From Candidatus Obscuribacterales bacterium (lineage in GTDB: Bacteria > Cyanobacteriota > Vampirovibrionia > Obscuribacterales > Obscuribacteraceae): DNA of 64,000 nt. The stretch lies in the NCBI GenBank assembly GCA_019744775.1, contig JAIETZ010000007.1, positions 1 to 64,000 on the forward strand. Reading direction: 5' to 3'. Position numbers and translations under genes: made by a program. Shown here piece after piece: positions 47,015 to 54,942 of this stretch (position 1 is its first letter; every line of letters starts with the position of its first letter). The notes below the pieces were generated by a model. The model had not been told where the DNA came from. It made no database searches and saw only the letters and a list, made by a program, of their open reading frames with translations.

Positions 47015-47611
47015 ATGACAATTATTGCATTTGCATTCGCCTTCGTTTCCCTCGTAATCATGTGCGCAGCATTCCTCGAGCGCATGGGTCGCGAGCAAAC
47101 AAAAACCAGCAACACCGACGAAGTCCTCACATCCGAACAACAATTCCACGCACTGGTCGAGAAAGTCAATTCACTCATCGGTATCGGCGTCTTCGGAGTT
47201 GCTCGCGACACGTGTCTCAAAGCATTGGAAGCTCTTTCAGCTGCTCGCCTCAACAAGAAGTCTGATAGCGATGCGCTCTTTGAAGATCTGAAGAAGCTGA
47301 CTGCCTACATTCACGAGCTGGACTATGAAGCTGAAGTGTTGCCGCTTTATCGCGAAGTGAAAGCCAACTTGAAAAACACTTTCACCGGCAAGCACAAAAT
47401 CACCTGGCTTGCCAAGACCCAACTCAAACAATTGGAGTTGTCAGCCAACATAGAGCAAAGCTGGCTCGGAAGAAACATCAACGAGCTTCTGCCCATGCTC
47501 ATGGGAGAAGCCGCCTACGATCAATGCCGGCAAATAGCCGAATGGTCGAAAGAGATGTGCTCAATCCCCGAACCCTGCTACGCCGTCCGCCAAGTCGCCG
47601 CCCGCCGGTGA
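47015..47611 (+). CDS. Membrane-anchored helical protein
   Basis: 198 residues. N-terminal membrane helix (IIAFAFAFVSLVIMCAAFLE, about 3-22) then a cytoplasmic or periplasmic all-helical domain (FEDLKKLTAYIHELDYEAEV, LPLYREVKANLKNTFTGKHK). ATG at 47015 after AAGGAGCTAACT; a longer reading from 46901 starts with TTG and has no SD. A family 2 repeat follows the stop. No family recognised. Confidence 0.6.
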   Translation: MTIIAFAFAFVSLVIMCAAFLERMGREQTKTSNTDEVLTSEQQFHALVEKVNSLIGIGVFGVARDTCLKALEALSAARLNKKSDSDALFEDLKKLTAYIHELDYEAEVLPLYREVKANLKNTFTGKHKITWLAKTQLKQLELSANIEQSWLGRNINELLPMLMGEAAYDQCRQIAEWSKEMCSIPEPCYAVRQVAARR

Positions 47612-47641
47612 CGCCGCGGCTTTGTTACAGCCGTCGCCTTT

Positions 47642-47722
47642 GTCATTCTGAGCGAAGCGAAGAATCTCACGCATTTAACACGTGAGATTCTTCGTCGCAG
47701 CTGCGCTGCTCCTCAGAATGAC
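47642..47722 (+). repeat. Nested inverted repeat family 2, best copy
   Basis: Perfect outer arms GTCATTCTGAG (47642-47652) and CTCAGAATGAC (47712-47722), and perfect inner arms CGAAGAATCTCACG and CGTGAGATTCTTCG. CGCAGCTGCGCTGCT fills the right side. Confidence 0.9.
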
Positions 47723-47763
47723 GTTCATTTACGGCCCACCCACTCACCCACAAGGAGACACAC

Positions 47764-48096
47764 ATGAAACTAACGCTGGAACCACTTCGCAAACACAAAG
47801 CTACATTCAACCTGAAGCTGTCCTTTGACGACTCCGACAAGATCGAGCAGCAAGACTCAGACACAGACATCCCGGACATGGCTGTATACGAACGCCTTGC
47901 CACAGCGCGCAAACGAGTTGACGCTTTCATAACAAGAAACGGTCTTTGCGTCGACTCCGACAACACCACGGTCAGTGGTGTCGACATGATTGTCTATCAC
48001 GATGTCGATCCACAGATGCTAGAAAACCTGCTTGAACCAAGACCACTAGTTCTCGACGAACTAGATCTTCAAAACTTCGACGGATACACACACTAA
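47764..48096 (+). CDS. Small hypothetical protein, 110 residues
   Basis: ATG after AAGGAGACACAC. Acidic, mixed alpha/beta (ATFNLKLSFDDSDKIEQQDS, YERLATARKRVDAFITRN) with an acidic Leu-rich end (RPLVLDELDLQNFDG). Soluble. No family recognised. Confidence 0.55.
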   Translation: MKLTLEPLRKHKATFNLKLSFDDSDKIEQQDSDTDIPDMAVYERLATARKRVDAFITRNGLCVDSDNTTVSGVDMIVYHDVDPQMLENLLEPRPLVLDELDLQNFDGYTH

Positions 48097-48111
48097 AAAG
48101 GAGGCCCGCGA

Positions 48112-48690
48112 ATGCATTCGCACCAGGAGTCGCAAACTCCAGATCAGCTGTTCTTCTTCAACATGTACGTAAAGTCGCGCAGATACAACGATGAGTTTAG
48201 GGTATACAACCAAGCCTTGTTAAAAGAATTTGCCACAAACGCACTGTCATCACTGTTCAATACTTTCGTCACATTAGCTGAAGAAGCCAACTCAAAATCA
48301 ATTGAACGACTCTCGACATATGGACACTTATTCCTCGAAAGATACATCGAGCCGACACTCCAACAAACGGACGACGAACTAAATCTTCTCACGGGACTAA
48401 ATGTTCAATATGAATATCGAGACACCTGCCACAGTGAAGAGTGGGATTTGCAGACGTTCAAAACAATTAAAACCAGCATCGCTAAGGTGTCTGTCGGTAT
48501 CAAAGCCAACAGCAGCGTCAACGATGCGACATCCCACTCACCAGACAACAGTCTCACTTTCGATGAGCTTCACCAGCTAATCAAAGAAATGTGGACAAAT
48601 CATACCGAACTCTTGCTGCTTGCCGAGCGACTTTCTGCCAGGTCCGCCTGTCTAGAAAAGTGGCGCCGCAAGCGCGAAACCAATCCGTAA
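48112..48690 (+). CDS. Hypothetical helical protein, 192 residues
   Basis: ATG after AAAGGAGGCCCGCGA. Helical, with LLKEFATNALSSLFNTFVTL, RYIEPTLQQTDDELNLLTGL and a C-terminal LLLLAERLSARSACLEKWRR. Soluble. It lies 15 bases after the previous gene and 34 before the next. No family recognised. Confidence 0.55.
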   Translation: MHSHQESQTPDQLFFFNMYVKSRRYNDEFRVYNQALLKEFATNALSSLFNTFVTLAEEANSKSIERLSTYGHLFLERYIEPTLQQTDDELNLLTGLNVQYEYRDTCHSEEWDLQTFKTIKTSIAKVSVGIKANSSVNDATSHSPDNSLTFDELHQLIKEMWTNHTELLLLAERLSARSACLEKWRRKRETNP

Positions 48691-48724
48691 TCACAATCAT
48701 CAACCTACAAAGGAAGAATATCCA

Positions 48725-49480
48725 ATGAAAATTAACGTTCAAGACCAATACGCATCGATCCGCACTCAAGTCATCAGCGCCCTGCTTCCCAATGGATTCA
48801 AGGTGACGGACTACAAAGTCGAACAGTCTGACAACAAGGTAAGTCTCACAATTGACATGCTCGATTCGTCACTCCACTCAATGCGTAAGGTAACGGTAGT
48901 AATCACTGACGCGCACAACGAGACGTCGCTCGGCTACACGCGCACTTTCGGTATCTCATATAACGGAGCCGAAAGCGTCGAAAATGTCGACAGCAGCGAA
49001 CATCATTCGAAGCAAATCAAGGGTGTACTCAAGCACGAATTGAATCCAAGTGAAAGATGTAGATATTCCGCAGCTCAGTTTATCGTTTCAAGACCAGGGC
49101 TCGAATACCTAGACACCGTCCGTCAAGACATCCAACACTATTGCGCAAGGTTGGATACTCTCGCTAAAGCCAAACAACTTCTCGAGAGCGCCAAAAGCAT
49201 CTTAAAGGCGGACAAGGATCAACACGGCACTCTGCTTGCGGCAAACACTCGCGAACAAATAACCACCTGGATCGCAAAATACCGCAAACTTGCAGAGGAC
49301 AAACTAGCAAGCTGGGTCGCCAAAGGTGACAAGCTTCAAAAGAAGCCACTCGCCGACCTTCGCGCACAAGCAGTAGCTGTTTCTCTTCAAGCAGCTGCCG
49401 CACCAGTGCCGAGAGCATCGGAACAACAGCTTCACGCTCTAGCCAACAGGTTCGCTGCTATGCACGTGCGAGCCAGCTAG
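48725..49480 (+). CDS. Hypothetical protein, 251 residues
   Basis: ATG after AAAGGAAGAATATCCA. N-terminal beta-rich domain of about 120 residues (GFKVTDYKVEQSDNKVSLTI, RKVTVVITDAHNETSLGYTR), then a long helical part with EQITTWIAKYRKLAEDKLAS and an Ala-rich end. Soluble. No family recognised. A hairpin follows. Confidence 0.6.
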   Translation: MKINVQDQYASIRTQVISALLPNGFKVTDYKVEQSDNKVSLTIDMLDSSLHSMRKVTVVITDAHNETSLGYTRTFGISYNGAESVENVDSSEHHSKQIKGVLKHELNPSERCRYSAAQFIVSRPGLEYLDTVRQDIQHYCARLDTLAKAKQLLESAKSILKADKDQHGTLLAANTREQITTWIAKYRKLAEDKLASWVAKGDKLQKKPLADLRAQAVAVSLQAAAAPVPRASEQQLHALANRFAAMHVRAS

Positions 49481-49512
49481 TCACAACGTCAATCGACGTC
49501 GATATCTCATTC

Positions 49513-49538
49513 GGCTCCCAGCATTCGGGCTGGGAGCC
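49513..49538 (+). terminator. Rho-independent terminator
   Basis: GGCTCCCAGC at 49513-49522 pairs with GCTGGGAGCC at 49529-49538, then TCTTTG. Confidence 0.75.
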
Positions 49539-49566
49539 TCTTTGTATCAACCAGGAGAAATCTAAC

Positions 49567-49989
49567 ATGGACAACTTCGAAAAGCGCACAGACTCTCTTC
49601 TCAACCGTTTTGACAATCGAATTTTCATCGATGACACGCGTGAAGAAGAGGGCGACTTTGCCTTTGATGAACTCGTGAAGTTTCTGAATATGTACCCTCA
49701 GAACATCGATGTTCTCGAAAAGCTTTTCACACTGCTGACGCGCAATTGCCCGGCCGGCAGCAAACGCACGCTTGTACTGGACTCGTGGGGCGGAAATCCA
49801 CACGAGCCGGAAGCAACAAATGTCCGCTATATCGGACACGAAGACTTTGTTCGAGAAGGTGTACTGACCATTGAAGTACGCCTTCCGGTCAAAGACCAAC
49901 GCATCGCCGACAACGCACTCGGCATCGTGGAAGACTTCGCCAACAAGACAGAACTAAACGCCATCATCGCAGTACAAATCACACAGTAG
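49567..49989 (+). CDS. Hypothetical protein, 140 residues
   Basis: ATG after CAGGAGAAATCTAAC. Acidic and mixed alpha/beta: SLLNRFDNRIFIDDTREEEG, NIDVLEKLFTLLTRNCPAGS, EGVLTIEVRLPVKDQRIADN and a beta end AIIAVQITQ. Soluble. It lies 19 bases before the first isochorismatase-like gene and is likely in the same operon. No family recognised. Confidence 0.55.
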   Translation: MDNFEKRTDSLLNRFDNRIFIDDTREEEGDFAFDELVKFLNMYPQNIDVLEKLFTLLTRNCPAGSKRTLVLDSWGGNPHEPEATNVRYIGHEDFVREGVLTIEVRLPVKDQRIADNALGIVEDFANKTELNAIIAVQITQ

Positions 49990-50008
49990 CGACAACTAAA
50001 GGAGCTAA

Positions 50009-50626
50009 ATGACAAGACAATTTCGAACTGAAAAAACTCTTGCGGTAATAGACATGGCACCGGCGCACAGTCGTTATTTGCCACTGAGCACCAAAGTCAT
50101 GCTATTCCACAACATGCTCATGCAAATTGAGCAAGCGATAAGTGACGGACAACCGGTAATTGTTCAAGACTTTCCCGACTCATCGGTAGCGGACGAACTC
50201 AGCTGCACTCATGACTTTGTCGTGAGTGCGTTGAGCGGCTACGCCGACAAATGCTTTATCAAAAAGCATCAAAACGATGGCTCGCAAGAAATTCTCGAAG
50301 CATGCCGGGACCAAGGCTATCCAACCAAGCACATTCAACTATGCGGATTGTTCACCAATCGCTGCATACGCGATACAGCCGTTGGACTAGCCAAACAACA
50401 ACCAGACGGCATCATCGAAGTCATGCGCACTGCCTGCGCATCAACAGATCCAGCGGACGAACTTCGACAGTGCTTTTGGAATCGCTTTTCAGAACCGAAC
50501 ATCACGATAACTCCAGCGCCGACCATCATCCCCTGGTCGGCGCACCAAGATGACGAACAACTCTACTTCAGTGTCAAAGCCCGCGACCACATGCGCCGCG
50601 ACTACGACGCGTACATTTCACTCTAA
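50009..50626 (+). CDS. Isochorismatase-fold cysteine hydrolase, copy 1
   Basis: 205 residues. The catalytic triad of the family is visible: Asp15 in LAVIDMAPAH, Lys85 or 86 in CFIKKHQNDGS, and Cys119 in LCGLFTNRCIRDTAVGLA. Family members hydrolyse isochorismate, nicotinamide or other amides; the substrate here is not evident. ATG after AAGGAGCTAA. It precedes a UPF0114 membrane protein by 18 bases. A homologue lies at 52058 beyond two envelope genes. Confidence 0.75.
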   Translation: MTRQFRTEKTLAVIDMAPAHSRYLPLSTKVMLFHNMLMQIEQAISDGQPVIVQDFPDSSVADELSCTHDFVVSALSGYADKCFIKKHQNDGSQEILEACRDQGYPTKHIQLCGLFTNRCIRDTAVGLAKQQPDGIIEVMRTACASTDPADELRQCFWNRFSEPNITITPAPTIIPWSAHQDDEQLYFSVKARDHMRRDYDAYISL

Positions 50627-50643
50627 ACACAAGGAGAACATAA

Positions 50644-51324
50644 ATGACCACACATGAAACAGGTCATGAATCACAACCGCCGACACCGGCGCAGCAACCA
50701 CAACCTAGGGTTTCAAACCTAATAACTGATATAGCGCTCTTTGTCGAGCACGTTCTTTTCACAGGACGTTGGACATTGGCACTATTCAACATGGGATTAC
50801 TGGCCGGCTTGGTTTCCTACACCGGCAAATTCTTGTGCGAAGCATTTGAACTCTGCGCATTGCTCCCAAACATTGCGCACACTCACGAGACGGAAATATT
50901 GATCAAAGTATTGAATTTGGTTGATATGGCAATGGTCGCCAATTTGATCGTCATGGTCGGAATTGGAAATCATTTGATCTTCATCCGTCGAATGGATCAA
51001 TTTGATCCCAAGGTCAAACCTCAGTGGGCTGAAGGCATCAGTCCAAGCACAATGAAAATCAAACTATCGATGAGTTTGGTCACCATCTCCAGCGTCTTCT
51101 TGCTGAAATCGTTTTTCGAAATCGGTCAAGTCGGCTGGGAAGTGTTAGCCAAACAAGTCGGCATCCATCTGGTCTTCATCATCTCCACGATGGCAATGGC
51201 ATGGGTATACGCCAAATCCCACTCCGTCGACCACGGTCCCTCGTCTCCGGACCATCACGCCCACTCTACAGATAACAGCGTTCAACAGTCGTCACACGTT
51301 ACCGAGGAAAAAACACATGCGTAA
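50644..51324 (+). CDS. UPF0114/YqhA-family membrane protein
   Basis: 226 residues with four hydrophobic segments (about 42-60, 88-112, 140-160, 172-190). The central part ADNLIVMVGIGNHLIF-like (VDMAMVANLIVMVGIGNHLI) and WAEGISPSTMKIKLSMSLVTIS match the YqhA family, inner-membrane proteins of unknown function. N- and C-terminal tails are polar and His-rich (DHGPSSPDHHAHSTD). ATG after AAGGAGAACATAA. It overlaps the next lipoprotein gene by eight bases, so they are translated together. Confidence 0.82.
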   Translation: MTTHETGHESQPPTPAQQPQPRVSNLITDIALFVEHVLFTGRWTLALFNMGLLAGLVSYTGKFLCEAFELCALLPNIAHTHETEILIKVLNLVDMAMVANLIVMVGIGNHLIFIRRMDQFDPKVKPQWAEGISPSTMKIKLSMSLVTISSVFLLKSFFEIGQVGWEVLAKQVGIHLVFIISTMAMAWVYAKSHSVDHGPSSPDHHAHSTDNSVQQSSHVTEEKTHA

Positions 51325-51907
51325 ACAAATACTCACCGCGTTGCTAACTCTCTCAATCATCTCGTCATTGACCGCATGCACCACCGGCGAGTATCGCAGA
51401 CACCACAAGAAGAAACGCCCGACAGTAAACGTGACCATCTATCACGTCCCCAATGGCGACAGCTATTACCGCGACAGCTCCGGTGACTGGTGGATCTACC
51501 AAATGATGAACAACTCATCGTCATCCTCGACAAGCTCATCAGCTACTTCGACCACATCGTCGAGCACAAGCAGCTCGAGATCATCTTCTGTATCCAGCAG
51601 CAGCTCTTCCTCAACTCTCTCAGGCGGCACATGGTCCAAAGCCAGCAAGCCACCAACCGAAGAAGAGCAGGAGCAAGCCGAGCAAGAACAGCAAGAGATG
51701 GAAGTCGACGAAACCGGCAATCCCAGCCCCGAAGAAGCCAACGAAGCAACCACAGAAGAAGCTGCCGACGCAGCCGACGGCGCATCAGACTCATCCGACG
51801 CCGGTGACTCCAGCTCCGACGCTGGCGGCGCTGATGCAGGTGATGCCGGCGGCGGCGATTCCGGTGGCGGCGACTGCGGCGGTGGAGACGGCGGCGGCGG
51901 CGACTAA
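51317..51907 (+). CDS. Low-complexity lipoprotein
   Basis: 196 residues. A lipoprotein signal ends in SLTAC (Cys21). The mature part has a short folded segment (VTIYHVPNGDSYYRDSSGDW) and then Ser/Thr-rich (about 63-100), Glu-rich (about 108-130) and Asp/Ser/Gly-rich runs ending with GGGD repeats (CGGGDGGGGD). It should be tethered to a membrane with an extended, acidic, possibly ion-binding tail. Slippage-prone repeats may make length variable. Overlaps the UPF0114 gene by eight bases. Confidence 0.7.
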   Translation: MRKQILTALLTLSIISSLTACTTGEYRRHHKKKRPTVNVTIYHVPNGDSYYRDSSGDWWIYQMMNNSSSSSTSSSATSTTSSSTSSSRSSSVSSSSSSSTLSGGTWSKASKPPTEEEQEQAEQEQQEMEVDETGNPSPEEANEATTEEAADAADGASDSSDAGDSSSDAGGADAGDAGGGDSGGGDCGGGDGGGGD

Positions 51908-51949
51908 CCCCCGTTTGTCATCTCAATCGTAACAACGACTTTTCGAACT

Positions 51950-51972
51950 GTAGGGGCGCATTGCATGCGCCC
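51950..51972 (+). repeat. Palindromic repeat family 1, copy 9
   Basis: Core GGGCGCATTGCATGCGCCC preceded by GTAG, followed by TTTTT so that here it could act as a terminator. Confidence 0.9.
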
Positions 51973-52002
51973 TTTTTACCCAAGTTCTCAATCTAACCCC
52001 CA

Positions 52003-52032
52003 ACACGCCGGTGAATTTCTTCACCGGCGTGT
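52003..52032 (+). terminator. Rho-independent terminator
   Basis: ACACGCCGGTGAA at 52003-52015 pairs perfectly with TTCACCGGCGTGT at 52020-52032, followed by CTTTTC. The next SD is 12 bases on. Confidence 0.82.
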
Positions 52033-52057
52033 CTTTTCACACAAAAGGAGCACATCA

Positions 52058-52609
52058 ATGAACATTCTCCAACTTCGCTACGACATCCGAATCGCCAAAC
52101 ATGTGCTCCTCGTCGTCGACATGCAACCTGTTTGGGCAACTTCCAACAACAAGGATTTGCAGGAGCGCATCGCGATGCTCATCAATTGGTCAATGCATCA
52201 CGGTTGCCCAATCATCTTTCTGGAATATCGCCATTCCGACAACGAGCCGACTGAGCGCAACACACAAGAATGTTTGCTCAAGTTAGTGCGTGACTACGAT
52301 CTCTACAGCAGAGTGCCAAAGCGCCAATCGCGTGGATCGGATGAAACCATTCTACGCTGCATCGAAGCCGGCTATCCAACCAACAACTTTATTGTTGCCG
52401 GAGTCGACGCTGATGCCTGCGTAATCAACACCGTCACAGGACTTGCACGCATGCGACCGAATGCACGCATCCAGGTCGTCCGCGACGCTTGCCGCGCATC
52501 CAACGAAATAACAAATAACGACGAGTCGTTCTGGAAGAGATTTGTCTTCAAGAATGTCTCTCTCTGTCAATTGCAAGAGTGCGCACCGTCCTCACCAACC
52601 AGCCTATAA
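52058..52609 (+). CDS. Isochorismatase-fold cysteine hydrolase, copy 2
   Basis: 183 residues. Catalytic residues visible are Asp21 in VLLVVDMQPVW, Lys88 in RVPKRQSRGSD and Cys121 in VAGVDADACVINTVTGLA. It is closer to the canonical family than copy 1 (VVDMQ retained). ATG at 52058 after AAAGGAGCACATCA; a longer reading from 51965 crosses the terminator and is rejected. The next gene follows after 11 bases. Substrate unknown. Confidence 0.82.
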   Translation: MNILQLRYDIRIAKHVLLVVDMQPVWATSNNKDLQERIAMLINWSMHHGCPIIFLEYRHSDNEPTERNTQECLLKLVRDYDLYSRVPKRQSRGSDETILRCIEAGYPTNNFIVAGVDADACVINTVTGLARMRPNARIQVVRDACRASNEITNNDESFWKRFVFKNVSLCQLQECAPSSPTSL

Positions 52610-52620
52610 GGAGCCAATCA

Positions 52621-53040
52621 ATGAAAACTGTTTCCGCTCAAGAAATGAAAGACCGACTAGGCATTGACATCGAACAGGAACGTCGGGAAAACATGACGCT
52701 CAATAGGCTGTGCTCTTTCCTTCATCGCGTAGCAATCGCCGGCGTCCATCCCAACAACATCGGTCTCGATGGACGCGTGGCGACTCAATCCCTCATCGAG
52801 CAGGGATTTGCACATCCCGAAGTCATCGCCAAACACTTCATCAAACGCGACGGAGAATATCCACTCGACGGCGCACATCTAAAACTCTACGGCGGCTTCT
52901 TCTGGACAAAAGAGGGACGTAGATTCGGCACGCTAAAACTCGAAAGCCCCGATTCCCGTGCCAACTTCGTCAACTTCTCCAAAGAAGTTGACGAACTCAT
53001 CGCGCACTTCTTCCCCGACCGTTCAGAAAGGAGTGAATAA
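52621..53040 (+). CDS. Hypothetical protein coupled to RNA ligase
   Basis: 139 residues. ATG at 52621 after AAGGAGCCAATCA. Helical N-terminus (SAQEMKDRLGIDIEQERREN), then LKLYGGFFWTKEGRRFGTLK and a C-terminal NFSKEVDELIAHFFPDRSER. Soluble. Its stop shares a base with the RNA ligase start (TAATG), so the two are translationally coupled and may form a complex. No family recognised. Confidence 0.6.
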   Translation: MKTVSAQEMKDRLGIDIEQERRENMTLNRLCSFLHRVAIAGVHPNNIGLDGRVATQSLIEQGFAHPEVIAKHFIKRDGEYPLDGAHLKLYGGFFWTKEGRRFGTLKLESPDSRANFVNFSKEVDELIAHFFPDRSERSE

Positions 53041-54860
53041 TGTCCCAACAATTCGGTTTCGGCAATGGACTGCCCTCACTCGATGAATTCTTCCAAGCAC
53101 AGCGCAACGGTTGGATCGTCTCAAGGACTCGCAAAACTTCCGACGGCTTGACCTACAGAATCTTCAACTACAGCAAACGCGCTCAATTCCATCGAGTCTG
53201 GACACCAGTCACATTGGTGGCGCGCGGTCTCATCTACTGCGAAGAGACCCAAGAAATTGTCGCTCTAGCCTTGGATAAATTCTTCAACCTCGGCGAAAGA
53301 ATCAGCGACACCGAATGCGCAACAATTCAGTCCGGCCCATTCGAGGCTCTAGTGAAATTGGACGGCGCACTCGGAATCGGCTACAGAGTAAATCAAGCAA
53401 TCTCCGTTGCCACCCGTGGTTCATTCGATTCACCACAGGCCTTGGCTGCGCAAACTCTCTGGAACGAGAAGTACAAACAACACGAACACCTCTTCTACAC
53501 CGAATGGAATCACATCACTCCGCTGATGGAGATTATCCATCCCGTTAGTCGAGTAGTGGTTCAATACGACTTCCAAGACCTCGTGCTGATTGCTGCTCGC
53601 AATCGTTTTACCGGCGAAGATATGCCGTATGAGTTTCTCGTCGAAATGTCTCAACGATTGGGCATGCCAGTCGTTGAGCGCTTCAGCAGCGACGATCTCG
53701 ACGCTATTCTCCTACGCGTAACAGAGCTGGACAGCAATCAAGAAGGCGTGGTACTTCACTGGCCGGACTATCGCGTAAAAGTCAAAGGTGACGAATACAA
53801 GCGTGTACACAGACTGCTTAGTGGAGCGACTCCACAATGCGTCGGACTTGCTTGGCTTAACGGCACTGATGAAGAGTTGCTGTTGATGATCCCCGAAGAG
53901 TTTCGCGAGAACAGCGAAAAGATTCTGTCGCGGTTGGAGGAGCAGCTCGTTGTTTCTGTTTTGGAAACAGAGGCAATTTACGGAACTGCTCCACAGACTG
54001 ATCAAAGAGAGTTCGCCGCATGGGTCAACCGGAATCACAAACAGATTTCGGCAGGTCTATTTGTCCGTCGTCTACTCGACACGGACGAATTCATCAACCG
54101 ACTCGTGGCGGACTCAATTGCTTCAGCAGCGAGAACAGGGCGCATTCAATCCATGCTCACAGACTCGCACCACGAGTCGTTGATTTCCCACCTGGATGCT
54201 TACGAGGAATCCGTCGGCAATGTGTTTTGGCATTTCGCGCGCGATGTCGAATCGGGCGCACAACTCCAACTCGAGTTAAGGAAGCTGACACACAAAGCCC
54301 TGCGAAGTGCTATGGCTACTGCCGTAGAAGAGCTGAAGCCGGAATTGGTTGAAATAAAGTTACAACAATATCTCAACCAACCCGAACAGAAAGCTTTATA
54401 CGGCGACCTCGATGTCCAATCGATTTTCGCCAGCGCACCTTCACCGGACAGCCCGCTTGAGCATCATCATCAGTGGATCGCGCAGTACTCGCCACAACTA
54501 AGATCGTTTCTCGATCGCTGGCGCTACTGCGGTCAACGACAATCTGCGACCAACGAAGCAAGAGGCATGCTTGCAGCAGCCATTCGCACCAATTGCGTCT
54601 CGAATGCCGGACCGTGCCAGATTGATTGCACTGAATTGGCAACTGAAATTACTCAACTCGCCAATGAAGTGAAAGACGTCTGGCAAAGCATTCCTCACGA
54701 AGAAGGACCACAAGCCATGTTGCAATTTGCTCGCAACAGCAAAAACGCTTGGGCATCCATCTTGCTCAACCAAGTGTGGCACTCACACCGCGAAGCGGTA
54801 TTCAACCGCTTCATCTCCGACCATAAAAATGACGTGACTGCCTTCGGCGACGAAGGTTAG
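53040..54860 (+). CDS. T4 Rnl1-type RNA ligase with long C-terminal extension
   Basis: 606 residues. All nucleotidyltransferase motifs are visible: motif I ALVKLDGALG with lysine 106 as AMP acceptor, an ARGLIY block before it, TRGSF near 126, the Glu-containing PLMEIIHP and RVVVQYDFQDLVLIA segments, motif IV EGVVLHW and motif V YRVKVKGDEYKR. T4 Rnl1 seals RNA ends such as cleaved anticodon loops using ATP. Here about 330 residues follow the catalytic core, helical and unrecognised, far more than T4 Rnl1 (374 residues in total). Translationally coupled to the gene before it. The enzyme is typical of phages and RNA-repair loci. Confidence 0.85.
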   Translation: MSQQFGFGNGLPSLDEFFQAQRNGWIVSRTRKTSDGLTYRIFNYSKRAQFHRVWTPVTLVARGLIYCEETQEIVALALDKFFNLGERISDTECATIQSGPFEALVKLDGALGIGYRVNQAISVATRGSFDSPQALAAQTLWNEKYKQHEHLFYTEWNHITPLMEIIHPVSRVVVQYDFQDLVLIAARNRFTGEDMPYEFLVEMSQRLGMPVVERFSSDDLDAILLRVTELDSNQEGVVLHWPDYRVKVKGDEYKRVHRLLSGATPQCVGLAWLNGTDEELLLMIPEEFRENSEKILSRLEEQLVVSVLETEAIYGTAPQTDQREFAAWVNRNHKQISAGLFVRRLLDTDEFINRLVADSIASAARTGRIQSMLTDSHHESLISHLDAYEESVGNVFWHFARDVESGAQLQLELRKLTHKALRSAMATAVEELKPELVEIKLQQYLNQPEQKALYGDLDVQSIFASAPSPDSPLEHHHQWIAQYSPQLRSFLDRWRYCGQRQSATNEARGMLAAAIRTNCVSNAGPCQIDCTELATEITQLANEVKDVWQSIPHEEGPQAMLQFARNSKNAWASILLNQVWHSHREAVFNRFISDHKNDVTAFGDEG

Positions 54861-54892
54861 CGCATCACCTAAAGCATTCCAGATTTATCCCC

Positions 54893-54924
54893 AAACGGCT
54901 CGCCCACAAGCGAGCCGTTTTTCT
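54893..54924 (+). terminator. Strong rho-independent terminator
   Basis: AAACGGCTCGC at 54893-54903 pairs with GCGAGCCGTTT at 54909-54919, then TTCTTT. The next ATG is only 19 bases on, with AAGGAG directly after. Confidence 0.88.
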
Positions 54925-54942
54925 TTCAAGGAGAACCGCTAA

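Noticed and set aside
809-51972. A CRISPR array built from the repeated palindromes
   Set aside because: Copies are dispersed over 51 kb with no regular spacing or spacers and no cas genes.
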